The notes beneath the pieces are model-generated. The model saw only the letters and a program-made list of their open reading frames with translations. It searched no databases and was not told the DNA's origin. A stretch of DNA of 64,000 nucleotides from a virus: positions 17,892 through 81,891 of the IMG/VR virus record IMGVR_UViG_3300027917_000034. One strand, 5' to 3'. Made by a program: the position numbers and the translations under genes. Each line of letters opens with the position of its first letter. The stretch's first letter is position 1. Below are positions 39,182 to 48,688 of this stretch, piece by piece.

Positions 39182-39841
39182 ATGCCGAGAGTCAACACAG
39201 TGAACAAGGCGCGGAAGGCGCAGGGGACGTGCGGACGGTGCGGGGCCGAGATCAACGTGGGCGACGGCTACCGCTGGATCAAATTCCGGCACGGCGGCAA
39301 GCGCATCCGGTGTCTCGCCTCGGAGTGCAGGTTCCGCGCGTCGGACCTCACGCAGTCCAAGATGAGCGGCGTCTACTCCGCGCAGGAGAACGCCGAGGAC
39401 AGCATCGGGGACTGCGAGTCGATCGCAGACCTGAAGGCGCTGGCCGAGGAGACGGCCGAGTCGGTCCGAGAGGTGGCGCAGGAGTACCAGGACAGCGCCG
39501 ACGCCATCCACGAGCACTTCGATACGAGCGACACCGCCGACGAGTGCGAGGAGAAGGCCCAAGAGTTGGAGGGGTGGGCCGACGAGATCGAGAACGCCCT
39601 GGACGAATTCGGGGACGAATTCGAGCCGACCCAGGTGGACGACCCCGAGTGTCCCGAGTGCGGTGGCCCGATGACCGAGCGCGAAGGCGACGACGGGACG
39701 TGGGACTGCAACGACGCGGAGTGCGGCAAGCGCGGCATCACGTTCGAGAACGACCGCGACGACGAGGGACGGACCGAGGACGAGTACCTGGACGCGGCCC
39801 GCGAAGCCCTGGAGAGCGTCATCTCCGAGTGCCCCGTCTAG
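39182..39841 (+). CDS. Two-zinc-finger protein with coiled-coil middle (219 aa)
   Basis: CGRCG near residue 17 and later cysteines form an N-terminal zinc finger with a GYRWIKFRHGGKRIRC segment, a pattern I associate with small proteins of many phages. A long acidic coiled coil (about 70-145) leads to a second finger (CPECGGPM...CNDAECG). Function is unknown. It ends just before a CT-rich, gene-free stretch. Confidence 0.66.
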   Translation: MPRVNTVNKARKAQGTCGRCGAEINVGDGYRWIKFRHGGKRIRCLASECRFRASDLTQSKMSGVYSAQENAEDSIGDCESIADLKALAEETAESVREVAQEYQDSADAIHEHFDTSDTADECEEKAQELEGWADEIENALDEFGDEFEPTQVDDPECPECGGPMTEREGDDGTWDCNDAECGKRGITFENDRDDEGRTEDEYLDAAREALESVISECPV

Positions 39842-40012
39842 CCCCTTCTCCCGCGCGCCCGAGCGACCCCTTCTCCCGAGCCCCCTGACAGCCCCTCAGA
39901 GCCCCGAAGCCCACGGCGGCCCCCAGGTGCCTCCCGAGCCCTACGCGCCCTCAGAGGCCCCTCAGAGCCCCGGGACGGTGCCTCTGGCTGGCCACGCCTG
40001 CCAGGTTGCTCT
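39842..40012. repeat. CT-rich gene-free stretch with short direct repeats
   Basis: The + strand is strongly pyrimidine-rich. GCCCCTCAGAGCCCCG occurs twice, at 39891 and 39957, and CCCCTTCTCCCG twice, at 39842 and 39867. No gene is supported. It separates the early/middle genes from the terminase and virion genes. Confidence 0.5.
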
Positions 40013-40024
40013 ATGATGGTCAAG

Positions 40025-40681
40025 ATGGGTAGGAAACGATCCAACGGGAAGCCCCCCGGCCGGAGCACCCGGTTCAAGAAGCTGAGAGCCCTCACCTGCT
40101 ACCAAGAGGTCTACGAGCGCATCTGCGCGGGCTGGCCGCTGGCGCAGGTGGCGCGCTTCATCCAAGAGGAGCGCCGCGAGTACACCACAATCTCCCGCCA
40201 CGGGCTCGAACAGCAGTTGGCCGACTTCCGGAAGCAGATGCCTCCGGGCGATCTGGTCCAGAAGCGGTTTCCGGATGTGTTCGACAAGGCCAAGGAAGCG
40301 GTGGAGCACGGCATTGACGAGCTAGCTGAGTTGGAAGAGTTGTACCGAATCCAGATGCACCGCATCGGCGTGGACTTCGCCACGGAGAAGGGGATCGGAA
40401 AACTCATGCCGTCGATGACGGCCGAAATTCGGGAGGCTCGGAACCTGCTCAAGGACATGGCCGAGTTGAAGATGGAGATGGGTGTGCTCGGTCGAGCGCC
40501 CAAGGGCGTGGACGTGAGCGTAGGTGTCGAGGTGGAGGCCACGCTGTCCGAGGACATGATGGCCCGGTTCGGGGACGGCGCGGTCAAGGAAGTGCTCCAA
40601 GACCCCGAGTCACGCCGGAAGGTCATGGGGGTGGTGGAGCGGTTCCTGAAGCTACCGGCGGCCTCCGAGGAAGTCCACTAG
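40025..40681 (+). CDS. Terminase small subunit candidate (218 aa)
   Basis: A basic N-terminus precedes a helix-turn-helix-like region (YERICAGWPLAQVARFIQEE) and long helices. The gene lies 7 nt upstream of the large terminase, the usual place of the DNA-recognising small subunit. ATG 40025 is seven bases after a TATGAT -10-like box (40012-40017), suggesting a leaderless message; ATG 40013 and 40016 fall inside that box. Assignment rests on position and general fold. Confidence 0.62.
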   Translation: MGRKRSNGKPPGRSTRFKKLRALTCYQEVYERICAGWPLAQVARFIQEERREYTTISRHGLEQQLADFRKQMPPGDLVQKRFPDVFDKAKEAVEHGIDELAELEELYRIQMHRIGVDFATEKGIGKLMPSMTAEIREARNLLKDMAELKMEMGVLGRAPKGVDVSVGVEVEATLSEDMMARFGDGAVKEVLQDPESRRKVMGVVERFLKLPAASEEVH

Positions 40682-40688
40682 GCCCGAG

Positions 40689-42707
40689 ATGATCGAATAC
40701 GAGAACGGCCACTGGCGGTCAGTACGGACGCCGAAGGAGAGCACCGGGCTTCTGGAGAAAGACCTGGAGACGCTCTCCCCGGCCGAGCGCGAGACGATCG
40801 AATTGATCGTGGCCGAGCTATCGGACCCCTCGGCATCGGCCGGGCTCCTCACGACGATCGGGAACCTGGAATGGATTCGGACTCCGGTGGACATGGAGAC
40901 GTTCTGCATGGACCCCCACTACCTTGGGAACACATGCGACAACCTGTACCCGAAGCTGATGGAAGACCTCACGACCCTCTTCGATGAGGGGTACCGAGAG
41001 GCAGTTTTCACGGGGGCCATCGGTTGGGGAAAGACGTTCGCCGCGTCCATCGGTATCTGCCGGCTGCTCTACATCCTGTCGTGCATGAGAGACCCGCACC
41101 GCTCCTTCGGCATCGCGGCCAACTCGAACATCTCTATCGTCTGTCTCTCCGTGAACGAGATCCTGGCCACCAAGGTCGCCTACGAGAACATCGCGACCAA
41201 GATCGAAGCCAGCCCGTATTTCCAGGAAAACTTCCCATTCGAGAAGACCAAGAAAGAGCTACGGTTCCCCCGCAAGGTGTGGGTGGCGGCGCGGGCCTCG
41301 AACGACGGCTCCGTCCTCGGTCTCAACGTGATCGGCGGGCTCCTGGACGAGACCAACTTCATGCCCAAGGCCAGCAAGGGGCAAGACCCTCGGTTCAACC
41401 TTCAGGATCGCGCCGAGGTGCTCTACAACGCCATGCAGCGCCGGATGAAGTCCAGGTTCGAGCGCAAGGGGAGGCTGCCGGGCATCCTGTTCGTCGTCTC
41501 ATCGAAGCAGACCAACGACGATTTCACGGCCAAGCGGATCAAGGAATCGACGCTCGACCCCACGGTGTTCGTCCGGGACTACGCCCTGTGGGACGTCAAG
41601 CCGGACATCTACTACTCCGGCGACTGGTTCCATGTCGTGGTTGGGAACGAGCAAGCTCCTAGCCGGATCATCGAGTCGGATGAAGACCTGGACGAGGTGA
41701 AGGTCACGCTCCCAGAGGACTGCGTGGTCATCGAAGTGCCGGAGGACTTCCGGGGCGATTTCGAGAACGACCTGGAGGGAGCCATCCGAGACCTGGCAGG
41801 GGTGGCCACGGTGTCGGTGAGCCCGTACATCCAACGGCGCACCAAGATCATCGACGCCATCCGCCCGGACATGCGGCACCCATTCAGCGTGGAGATTTAC
41901 GACCCCTCGCAGCCGGGCAGGTTCTACTGGCACAAGATGTTGCGACCGGCGGCCGACGCCGAGGGAGGAAACAGGCCGATCCTGAGCCCCTACGCTCCAC
42001 GACACATCCACATCGACCCTTCCATGACCGGGGACTCGACCGGCTTTGCCATGGGTCACATCTCGGGCTGGAGGGAGGTGGTGCGCCGCGACGACGATGG
42101 GAACAAGTACCCTGAGCGTGCTCCGGAAGTTACTTTCGACCTGCTCCTGAAGATCGTCCCGCCCATCGGCGGGGAGATCATCCTGGGAGACGTCCGCAAG
42201 CTCGTCTACCAGCTATCGAAGCACGGGTACATGATCACCTGCGTCTCCATCGACTCGTGGAATTCGGCCGACGCGATCCAGAAGTTGAACCAGCGCGGGT
42301 TCAACGCCATCCAACTGTCAGTGGACCGCACGATGGGTCCATACGACCTGCTCAAGACCGGGCTCTACGAGGATCGGGTGTACTACTACGAGTACGAGCC
42401 TTTCCTTCAGGAGCTACGCGAGCTAGAGCACGATCGCGTGAAGCGGAAGGTAGACCACCCCCTTCGGGGCTCCAAGGATGTGGCGGACGCGGCGGCTGGC
42501 GTCATGTGGACGCTCACTGAAAACTCATCGGCCCTCCCCCTGGCTATCCTCCGCAGCATGCCCGATCACGGGGATGCGTGGATGCTAGAGCACCAGCAAG
42601 CGGCGCTGGCTCGGAGCTACGGGAGCGAGGACGTATCGGATATGTCCGAAGACCTTACGGCTTTGCCTCCATTTCTGGTAGGCTCTGGAAGCGGCTGGGG
42701 AGACTGA
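40689..42707 (+). CDS. terL: Terminase large subunit (672 aa)
   Basis: The ATPase has Walker A GAIGWGKT (about residues 110-117) and Walker B GGLLDET (about 216-222). The RNase H-like nuclease has HIDPSMTGDSTG (about 440), IDSWNSADA and KDVADAAAG with the expected aspartates. At 672 residues it is near the size of T4 gp17. It powers DNA packaging into proheads and cuts the concatemer. It opens the virion block. Confidence 0.94.
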   Translation: MIEYENGHWRSVRTPKESTGLLEKDLETLSPAERETIELIVAELSDPSASAGLLTTIGNLEWIRTPVDMETFCMDPHYLGNTCDNLYPKLMEDLTTLFDEGYREAVFTGAIGWGKTFAASIGICRLLYILSCMRDPHRSFGIAANSNISIVCLSVNEILATKVAYENIATKIEASPYFQENFPFEKTKKELRFPRKVWVAARASNDGSVLGLNVIGGLLDETNFMPKASKGQDPRFNLQDRAEVLYNAMQRRMKSRFERKGRLPGILFVVSSKQTNDDFTAKRIKESTLDPTVFVRDYALWDVKPDIYYSGDWFHVVVGNEQAPSRIIESDEDLDEVKVTLPEDCVVIEVPEDFRGDFENDLEGAIRDLAGVATVSVSPYIQRRTKIIDAIRPDMRHPFSVEIYDPSQPGRFYWHKMLRPAADAEGGNRPILSPYAPRHIHIDPSMTGDSTGFAMGHISGWREVVRRDDDGNKYPERAPEVTFDLLLKIVPPIGGEIILGDVRKLVYQLSKHGYMITCVSIDSWNSADAIQKLNQRGFNAIQLSVDRTMGPYDLLKTGLYEDRVYYYEYEPFLQELRELEHDRVKRKVDHPLRGSKDVADAAAGVMWTLTENSSALPLAILRSMPDHGDAWMLEHQQAALARSYGSEDVSDMSEDLTALPPFLVGSGSGWGD

Positions 42708-42711
42708 TCGG

Positions 42712-42740
42712 TTTCCACGGTCGGTCGCACGTGGTATTAG
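42712..42740 (+). promoter_or_regulatory. Promoter for the gene at 42747
   Basis: TTTCCA at 42712-42717, 17 bp, TATTAG at 42735-42740 preceded by TGG. The ATG lies six bases after the -10 box and has no Shine-Dalgarno site. Confidence 0.5.
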
Positions 42741-42746
42741 AACAGC

Positions 42747-43088
42747 ATGGACAGCGCACTCAAAGAGCAACTCACAGAGGTCTTCGGAGGCGACATGAAC
42801 GTCGCGCCCGGGGGCACGGGGGCGGTGCTCACGCGCCCGTCCAAGCTGTCCTTGGAGGTGGCACAGCAAGCCGTCCGGTCCATGCCAATCGACGGCTTGT
42901 ACCGGGACGTTGGAGCGGTGGCAGCGCGGGTCTTGGCGGATGAATTGGAGAGCCGATCTCTCCGGCCGGCGGACTACGCTAACCTCCCCGATCTTCCGAA
43001 GGTGGTGGCGAAGAGGATCGTCGGCTACCTTCTGAGGTCTGAGGAGTTTGCTCGGTCGTTCTCCGAGCACCTGGCCGCGAGGGGATAG
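42747..43088 (+). CDS. Small hypothetical protein between terminase and portal (113 aa)
   Basis: A mainly helical protein ending directly before the portal start (stop and GTG share a base). It probably is translated from a leaderless message. Position suggests a head-related role, but no family is recognised. Confidence 0.6.
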   Translation: MDSALKEQLTEVFGGDMNVAPGGTGAVLTRPSKLSLEVAQQAVRSMPIDGLYRDVGAVAARVLADELESRSLRPADYANLPDLPKVVAKRIVGYLLRSEEFARSFSEHLAARG

Positions 43089-44881
43089 TGGGCGCCGTAC
43101 AGAACGTCATCGACCGCCTCCGTGGCGCGTTCATTGCCGACAAGGAACGAGGGGGACAGCTACTCGCCAAGGGCAGCACATCCCCAACCTATCCGGACTC
43201 CGGGTACGACCTGCTTCAAGCCTACGGGTACGACGCTCTGTCGGACTACCTTCGGTTGGAGCACGATCTCCTGTCCCGCTACGTGGACTACGAGGAGATG
43301 GACGACTACCCGGAAATAGCTTCTGCGATTGACATCTACGCCGACGACGCCTCGCAGCCGGACACTCAGCTACAGCGGACGGTCTGGGTATCGAGCCCGG
43401 ACAAGACCCTTCAGGGCGTCCTGGACGACCTGTTCCACAAGCGCCTGCGCCTGGACGAGGAGATCTGGGAGATTGTCCGATCGCTGGTGAAGTACGGCAA
43501 CGACTACGAGGAGCTACTGGTCAATCAGGACGGCGTGGTCGGCCTGAATTTCCTTCCGGCGCCGACCGTGCGCCGGGTGGAAGGCCCGCGTGGCGAGTTG
43601 TACGGGTTCGTCCAGGACTTCAAGGGACGATTCGGCTACTCCCCACAGGAATTCCAGAAGATCCTGGCCCAGCGGACAGACGCCATCCGCCAGGCCATGC
43701 AGCCCGGCTCGGCCCGGCCCCCTGGGAACATCCTCCAGCGTGTCTCCGCCTTGGAGCCCTGGGAGGTGGCCCACTTCCGGCTGCGTGGGAAGCATCGCCG
43801 GAGCGTGTACGGCTACTCCGTCCTCGAACCAGCGCGATGGATATGGAAGCGGCTCATGCTCCTGGAAGATGCCGCGATGATCTACCGTCTCCAGCGCGCC
43901 CCGGAGCGCTACGCCTTCTACGTGGATGTGGGCGACCTGCCTCCGGCCGAAGCGTTGGCGTTCGTCAACAAGATCCGGCAGCAGCACAAGAAGAAGCGGT
44001 TCGTCAACCCTTCCACTGGAAAACTCGATCTGAAATTCGAGCCCCTCTCCCAGGACGACGACTTCTGGGTTCCCGTCCGCAAGGGCGTGGAGGGGACTCG
44101 GATCGAAGTGCTCGGCGGCCCGTCCTGGCAGCACATGGAGGACGTAGAGTATTTCCAGACCAAGTTGTTTACCGCAGTGAAGGTGCCCAAGGCGTACCTC
44201 GCTCAAGACGAGAACACGGCACGGGCGGTTCTATCCAGCGAGGACGTCCGATTCGCTCGCTCGGTCCTCCGTGTCCAGCGTGAGGTCCGGAACGGTCTCC
44301 GCAAGGTAGCGCGCACGCACCTGGCAGCGCTCAACATCGACCCCTACGCGAACGAGTACACCATCCACATGACCGTGCCTTCGGCCATATTCGAGTTGGC
44401 CCAACTGGAGGTGCGGAACGCGAGAGCCGACCTGGCTGCTCGAATGAAAGAGCACGTCTCGCTTCGGTGGGTGCTGGAGAACGTCTACCTGCTCTCGGAT
44501 GAGGATATCAAGATCATCATTCAGGAGCGGTCGGAGGACGTCATCCGGGAGGGGAAAGCTCAGGCCGAGGTCGAGAAGATGAGCGCCCAGGCACAGGCGG
44601 ACGTGGAACAGGCGTCGGCTGCGGCCCAAGGTGGCGGCGGCATGGAGTCGCTCGGGCCTCCGTCTGGCATGAAGATCCTCGAACGGAAGCTGGCTGCCTT
44701 GCCCCGGCAGTTGCGGGGAGCCATCACAGAGCGAGAGCTTCTGAGTGGGAGCCGCGAGGCTGAGAAGAGGGCCGAAGGGAAGCTGGACAGCATCATGCGA
44801 TCCAACGATGCCAACACCCGCCGTCTGAGGGAAAGCGTGGCCCTACTCCGAGAGGTCGTGGCGGCGGGCCGGGGGCGGTAG
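43088..44881 (+). CDS. Portal protein, T4 gp20-like (597 aa)
   Basis: The segments YRLQRAPERYAFYVDVGDLP, VNKIRQQHKKK and DDFWVPVRKG-GTRIEVLGG are the conserved core of gp20-type portals, which form the 12-fold ring at the packaging vertex. Length is near the 524 residues of T4 gp20, with an extra C-terminal helical tail. GTG start overlapping the upstream stop by one base. Followed by prohead core genes as in T4. Confidence 0.93.
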   Translation: MGAVQNVIDRLRGAFIADKERGGQLLAKGSTSPTYPDSGYDLLQAYGYDALSDYLRLEHDLLSRYVDYEEMDDYPEIASAIDIYADDASQPDTQLQRTVWVSSPDKTLQGVLDDLFHKRLRLDEEIWEIVRSLVKYGNDYEELLVNQDGVVGLNFLPAPTVRRVEGPRGELYGFVQDFKGRFGYSPQEFQKILAQRTDAIRQAMQPGSARPPGNILQRVSALEPWEVAHFRLRGKHRRSVYGYSVLEPARWIWKRLMLLEDAAMIYRLQRAPERYAFYVDVGDLPPAEALAFVNKIRQQHKKKRFVNPSTGKLDLKFEPLSQDDDFWVPVRKGVEGTRIEVLGGPSWQHMEDVEYFQTKLFTAVKVPKAYLAQDENTARAVLSSEDVRFARSVLRVQREVRNGLRKVARTHLAALNIDPYANEYTIHMTVPSAIFELAQLEVRNARADLAARMKEHVSLRWVLENVYLLSDEDIKIIIQERSEDVIREGKAQAEVEKMSAQAQADVEQASAAAQGGGGMESLGPPSGMKILERKLAALPRQLRGAITERELLSGSREAEKRAEGKLDSIMRSNDANTRRLRESVALLREVVAAGRGR

Positions 44882-44894
44882 TGCTGACTTTCGT

Positions 44895-44924
44895 TTGACA
44901 GAGGGTTTGTGGAGCAGCTAGTGT
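44895..44924 (+). promoter_or_regulatory. Promoter for the prohead core gene at 44933
   Basis: TTGACA at 44895-44900, 18 bp, TAGTGT at 44919-44924; predicted start at about 44931-44933 coincides with the ATG. Confidence 0.58.
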
Positions 44925-44932
44925 CGGCCAAG

Positions 44933-45814
44933 ATGATCGAGAGTCAAAACAAACTCCTCCCAGGCGCCGAGTTGAGGCGGCTGCGTATGGGGAGCTACGA
45001 GGCTCGGATCGAAGAGATGAGCAGGGTCGTCCACGCGAGCCTTGGTGATGAGCCGTTCGAGATCGTGGCGACACAGGACAGCGGGGCCGTCGTGTACGCA
45101 GACGGCCGGTTCCTTCGGCTGGAATTGACCGAGGACGGTCCGTCGCTCACAGACCTCGACGTGGAGACTTTCGACGCGGCCAGTCTGTACGCTTTCATGG
45201 AGCGCGAGGCTGGTGTAGTGGCCGATCTCTTTCTCCGTGGCTCCGTGAAGTCGGCGGTAGCGCGGTTGGAGAACCTGGTTCCGGCAGTCCCGCTCCCGAG
45301 CGGGGCCACCGCGAAGATCGAAGCCTTGATTGCTGCTCCGCGACCGTGGAGACGACTGTTCGAGGCTCGCAGAGACTACATCGTCGGCTTCATCGGAGAG
45401 GACGCAGAGGCCCTGGAAGAGGGTCGGTTGCGCCCCAACTTCGGTAAGTTGTATGATGGGTCGATCGAAGAAGGCAAACTCGACAACTACGAGGATCGGG
45501 TATCAGAAGGTCTGGGGATCGTGCTTGACAGGTTGGGACAGATTCGGGACGAGGTTGGGTCTGCGCTCGCGTCAGCGACCGACGCGCTCTCCGAGTCCAC
45601 AGAGCCTATCGCAGCGCTGTTCTCCCGGTTCGCGGATGATCTGTACGCCGATCTTTTCGCCCTCCACGAGTCGGCTTCCCACGCAACAGAAGCAGTAGAC
45701 GATATCGGGACTCGTGGTAAACTCTGCGACACGCTTGCCGAAGGGCTGTACGATCGTGAGGTCGCCAGCCGCTTCGTCGTCGTGGTGGCCGACAAAATGG
45801 TCGAGGCCAGCTAG
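44933..45814 (+). CDS. Hypothetical head-region protein (293 aa)
   Basis: ATG 44933 is chosen because GTG 44909 lies upstream of the -10 box and GTG 44921 inside it. The N-terminal third is beta-rich (GAVVYADGRFLRLELTEDG), the rest helical with many acidic residues. It sits between portal and the acidic core protein; a prohead or internal protein is likely by position only. Confidence 0.6.
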   Translation: MIESQNKLLPGAELRRLRMGSYEARIEEMSRVVHASLGDEPFEIVATQDSGAVVYADGRFLRLELTEDGPSLTDLDVETFDAASLYAFMEREAGVVADLFLRGSVKSAVARLENLVPAVPLPSGATAKIEALIAAPRPWRRLFEARRDYIVGFIGEDAEALEEGRLRPNFGKLYDGSIEEGKLDNYEDRVSEGLGIVLDRLGQIRDEVGSALASATDALSESTEPIAALFSRFADDLYADLFALHESASHATEAVDDIGTRGKLCDTLAEGLYDREVASRFVVVVADKMVEAS

Positions 45815-45826
45815 GGAGGAATGAAA

Positions 45827-46735
45827 ATGGGTCTGCTACTGAGACACCCGGTTGTGATCACTTCCTTGGAGGAAGACTTCCGGCGCATTGGCCTCATCAA
45901 GACCGAAGAGGCCCGCGACGAGGGAGACGACCTGCAAGAGCACCTCATGGAGTCCACCGAGGACTTCGATGCCGAGGACGAGCCCGAAGAGGGTGAGGAC
46001 GAGGCCACCGAGGATGCGGACGAGGACGACGAGGCCATGGCCGAAGCCGTCGCCTTCCACGAGGACGCCATGTCCATGTGGCAGGAGTTTGGCGAGTCTG
46101 GCGTCGAGACTCTGTTCATGGACGAGGAGTCCATGGCCGAGTTGGAGTCCATGGGCGAGTCCATCACCGAGCTTCCCCTCGCGGTCGTCGGCGCCTCCAT
46201 CGAGGAGTACGGCGACGAGTACGAGGGCGAAGAGGTCCACGAGGACGACGAGGCCGAGGACGACGAGGAAGAGGGCGAGGAGTACGGCGAAGACGACGAG
46301 CCGGCCAATCCCTTTGCCTCCGTTGCAGAGGCCATGAGCGCGATCGAGTCCATCCTGGACGAGGACGCGCAGCCGACCGACTCGCTGGAGGAAGCGACTC
46401 CGGCGTTCGCCAACCTGGCTCTCATCTCGGAGAAGCTGTACGGCTTCTTTGCCGAGACGGCCGAGATCCAGGAAGACGCGGAGTACGCGGAGATTGCCGA
46501 GGCGTACAAGCAGATCGCACACTACTCGGCGGCGATCGTGGACACCCTCCAGAAGGAGAGCCCGGACACGATCAACTTCGATGCCCTGACCGAGACCTTC
46601 CAGGACTACCTCGGGACGGTCCTGCAAGGGCTGGAGACCTACGCCATTCTGCGCGAGGCCGACGAGAGCGGCGACGAGGACGGCGAGACGGACGAGGGCG
46701 AGGAGCAGGACGAGGGCGACGAGGGAAACGAATAG
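45827..46735 (+). CDS. Highly acidic prohead core protein candidate (302 aa)
   Basis: Asp/Glu dominate residues 30-80, 125-165 and the C-terminus, with a helical segment (about 185-275). The gene order portal, acidic protein, small basic protein, protease, capsid matches T4 20-67-68-21-22-23, where gp67 is a small acidic core protein, so a prohead core role is inferred. ATG 45827 is preferred over 45821 for better spacing to GGAGG. Confidence 0.62.
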   Translation: MGLLLRHPVVITSLEEDFRRIGLIKTEEARDEGDDLQEHLMESTEDFDAEDEPEEGEDEATEDADEDDEAMAEAVAFHEDAMSMWQEFGESGVETLFMDEESMAELESMGESITELPLAVVGASIEEYGDEYEGEEVHEDDEAEDDEEEGEEYGEDDEPANPFASVAEAMSAIESILDEDAQPTDSLEEATPAFANLALISEKLYGFFAETAEIQEDAEYAEIAEAYKQIAHYSAAIVDTLQKESPDTINFDALTETFQDYLGTVLQGLETYAILREADESGDEDGETDEGEEQDEGDEGNE

Positions 46736-46751
46736 ACCGGCGGCGCCCCTT

Positions 46752-46770
46752 GCCGCCCAAGAAAGGCGGC
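46752..46770 (+). promoter_or_regulatory. Intercistronic hairpin
   Basis: GCCGCC and GGCGGC flank a CAAGAAA loop between the acidic core gene and the 47-residue gene. There is no U run, so it is a processing, stability or pausing element rather than an intrinsic terminator. Confidence 0.35.
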
Positions 46771-46824
46771 TCTTGGCGGCGGCGTCGGACGGCGTATTCC
46801 TCGGGTAGACGGGAGGAGATCGGT

Positions 46825-46968
46825 ATGGAAAAGAGCCCGGTGAAACGGAAGACACGGAAGGTCGGACCATCCGGCGCCGTGCTCGACCGCCCCGGGTTCG
46901 GTGGCGTGCTCGACACCATCGTCGGGCGAACGCCGTTCCGGTCCAGCTTCCGATGGAAGAGGTCGTGA
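46825..46968 (+). CDS. Small basic head protein candidate (47 aa)
   Basis: A 47-residue protein (MEKSPVKRKTRKVGPSG start, FRSSFRWKRS end) with GGGAGGAG well placed before ATG 46825 and a stop sharing a base with the protease start. It is positively charged at both ends. In position it matches T4 gp68, a small prohead core protein; the assignment is positional. Confidence 0.62.
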   Translation: MEKSPVKRKTRKVGPSGAVLDRPGFGGVLDTIVGRTPFRSSFRWKRS

Positions 46969-48629
46969 TGGGCGCGCAGACTACCCCGGCCCCTGAGAAC
47001 CAGTTGATCGATGAGCAGGTTCATCACTGCAAGCTCACACTGGTCGAGGGGGAAGGCGAGAAGAAGGGTCGCGTGTACGCACGCGGCGAATTCGGCCACG
47101 CGGCCAAGCCGACCGCGAACGGCCGCTTCTACCGGCACAACATCTGGGAGAGCAACATCGCCCGCCTGCGGCCCAACCTGGAGTCGAGGAAGGTTCTGGG
47201 CGAGTTGGACCATCCGACTGACGGGCGGACGGCCCTCCAGCGTGCCTCCCACGTCATCACCGATCTTCGCCTGGAAGGCGATCAGGTGTTGGGCGAGGCG
47301 GAGATCCTGGACACGGCCAAGGGGCGTGACCTGAAGGCCATCCTCGCAGCGGGCGTCCCGGTGGGCATCTCGTCGCGCGGTTTCGGAAGCACCAAGCCGA
47401 ACAGCGAAGGTGTGGAGGAAGTCCAAGAGGACTACAAACTCGTCACCTTCGATTTCGTCGCGGAGCCGGCGGACCCAACGGCCTACCCGGAAGCGGTGTT
47501 CGAGAACGCCGAGCAGGGTGTGGCCATGATGTTCGAGGGCGTGGCTTTCGAGACGGCCGAGGCGGAACCAGCTTCCGAGCCCGAGCCCGAGCCCGAACCC
47601 GAAGGTGATGAGCCGTCCGAAGGGGAGGAAGAGGCCGACGAGAGCGTGGCTCCGAACGTCGGCTCTGCCCCGCCCGGAGAAGCGGAGATGGCCCAGCGCT
47701 TCGCGGAGCGCGTCATTGCCGATGCGGAAGGCAACTCGGTCGATGTGGAGGCGCTCCGTCAGGAGTTTGCGGATCAGATCGTGTCCCGCATCGCGGCCCT
47801 CCGTGCCGACGTGGAGAAGCAGGTCCGGGCTGAGATGGCATCGGACCCGGCTGTCGCGGGCGCGCGGGCTGCTTTGGAGCAGGTACAGCGTGCCTTACTC
47901 CCCTTCGCCCTGACAGAGGATGCCAACGCGCTCATCGCGGAGCGCGACGACGAAATCCGCGTCCTGCGGTCCCAACTGGCCGAGGCCGAGCAGACCATCG
48001 AACAGCACGAGACGCTGATCGAAACGCTGGCGGAGGCGGCCAAGGAAGCCGGCTACAAGTACCACCTGGAGTGCCTGCTTCACGAGGACGACGCGGACAT
48101 CGAACGCCTGAGAGCGATCGTCGGGGACGTCTCGCAGTACGACAGCCCGGATGCGCTCCGCGAGCGGGTCGAGGAAGCCTACGGAGAGATGCAAGCGTTC
48201 CGTCTGGAAGAGGAGCGCGTGCAACAACAGCGCACGGCGGAATCCGATCGTCTGCGCGGCAAGAACCGCGAGTTGGCCGAGGGCCTGGAGAAGGCGCTCG
48301 TGGCCAATCGTGACCTCGCTCTCCAGGTGTACGCATCCGAGAGGTTGCAAACTCACCCACAAGGTGCGAAGATCCTCCGCATGCTCAAGCGATCTGGAAT
48401 CCAGTCGCGCGAGCAAGTGGACGCGATGATCGAGGACTTCCGAGAGCCAGAACGTGACGCAGAAGACCTGGAAGCGGTTCGAGCCAGGGTTCGCGCACGG
48501 CTGCATGGCGGGCGGGAGTACCTGGAAGAGGACGTTCAACCCGCACGCGGCCGGGGGGCCGGGGCGGGCAACTACAACGGGCTCGGAGCATCCCTGGCGG
48601 AGCTAAAGCACCTCTCTGGGATGGACTGA
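46968..48629 (+). CDS. Prohead protease fused to coiled-coil scaffold (553 aa)
   Basis: Residues 20-200 form a gp21-type serine protease: ELDHPTDG with H82, VGISSRGFGS with the catalytic serine at 135 or 136, and FDFVAEPADP closing the core. An acidic Pro/Glu linker (about 205-240) leads to a long coiled-coil domain (about 250-540), the layout of a scaffold. T4 keeps these as separate genes 21 and 22, so this looks like a protease-scaffold fusion, known in other phages. ATG 46968 has GGAAGAGG before it. Confidence 0.85.
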   Translation: MGAQTTPAPENQLIDEQVHHCKLTLVEGEGEKKGRVYARGEFGHAAKPTANGRFYRHNIWESNIARLRPNLESRKVLGELDHPTDGRTALQRASHVITDLRLEGDQVLGEAEILDTAKGRDLKAILAAGVPVGISSRGFGSTKPNSEGVEEVQEDYKLVTFDFVAEPADPTAYPEAVFENAEQGVAMMFEGVAFETAEAEPASEPEPEPEPEGDEPSEGEEEADESVAPNVGSAPPGEAEMAQRFAERVIADAEGNSVDVEALRQEFADQIVSRIAALRADVEKQVRAEMASDPAVAGARAALEQVQRALLPFALTEDANALIAERDDEIRVLRSQLAEAEQTIEQHETLIETLAEAAKEAGYKYHLECLLHEDDADIERLRAIVGDVSQYDSPDALRERVEEAYGEMQAFRLEEERVQQQRTAESDRLRGKNRELAEGLEKALVANRDLALQVYASERLQTHPQGAKILRMLKRSGIQSREQVDAMIEDFREPERDAEDLEAVRARVRARLHGGREYLEEDVQPARGRGAGAGNYNGLGASLAELKHLSGMD

Positions 48630-48688
48630 AAAGGATTCTGGCGGGCGACGACGATCCGCCGTGGTAGGAGAAACTAAGGAGGCAAGCC

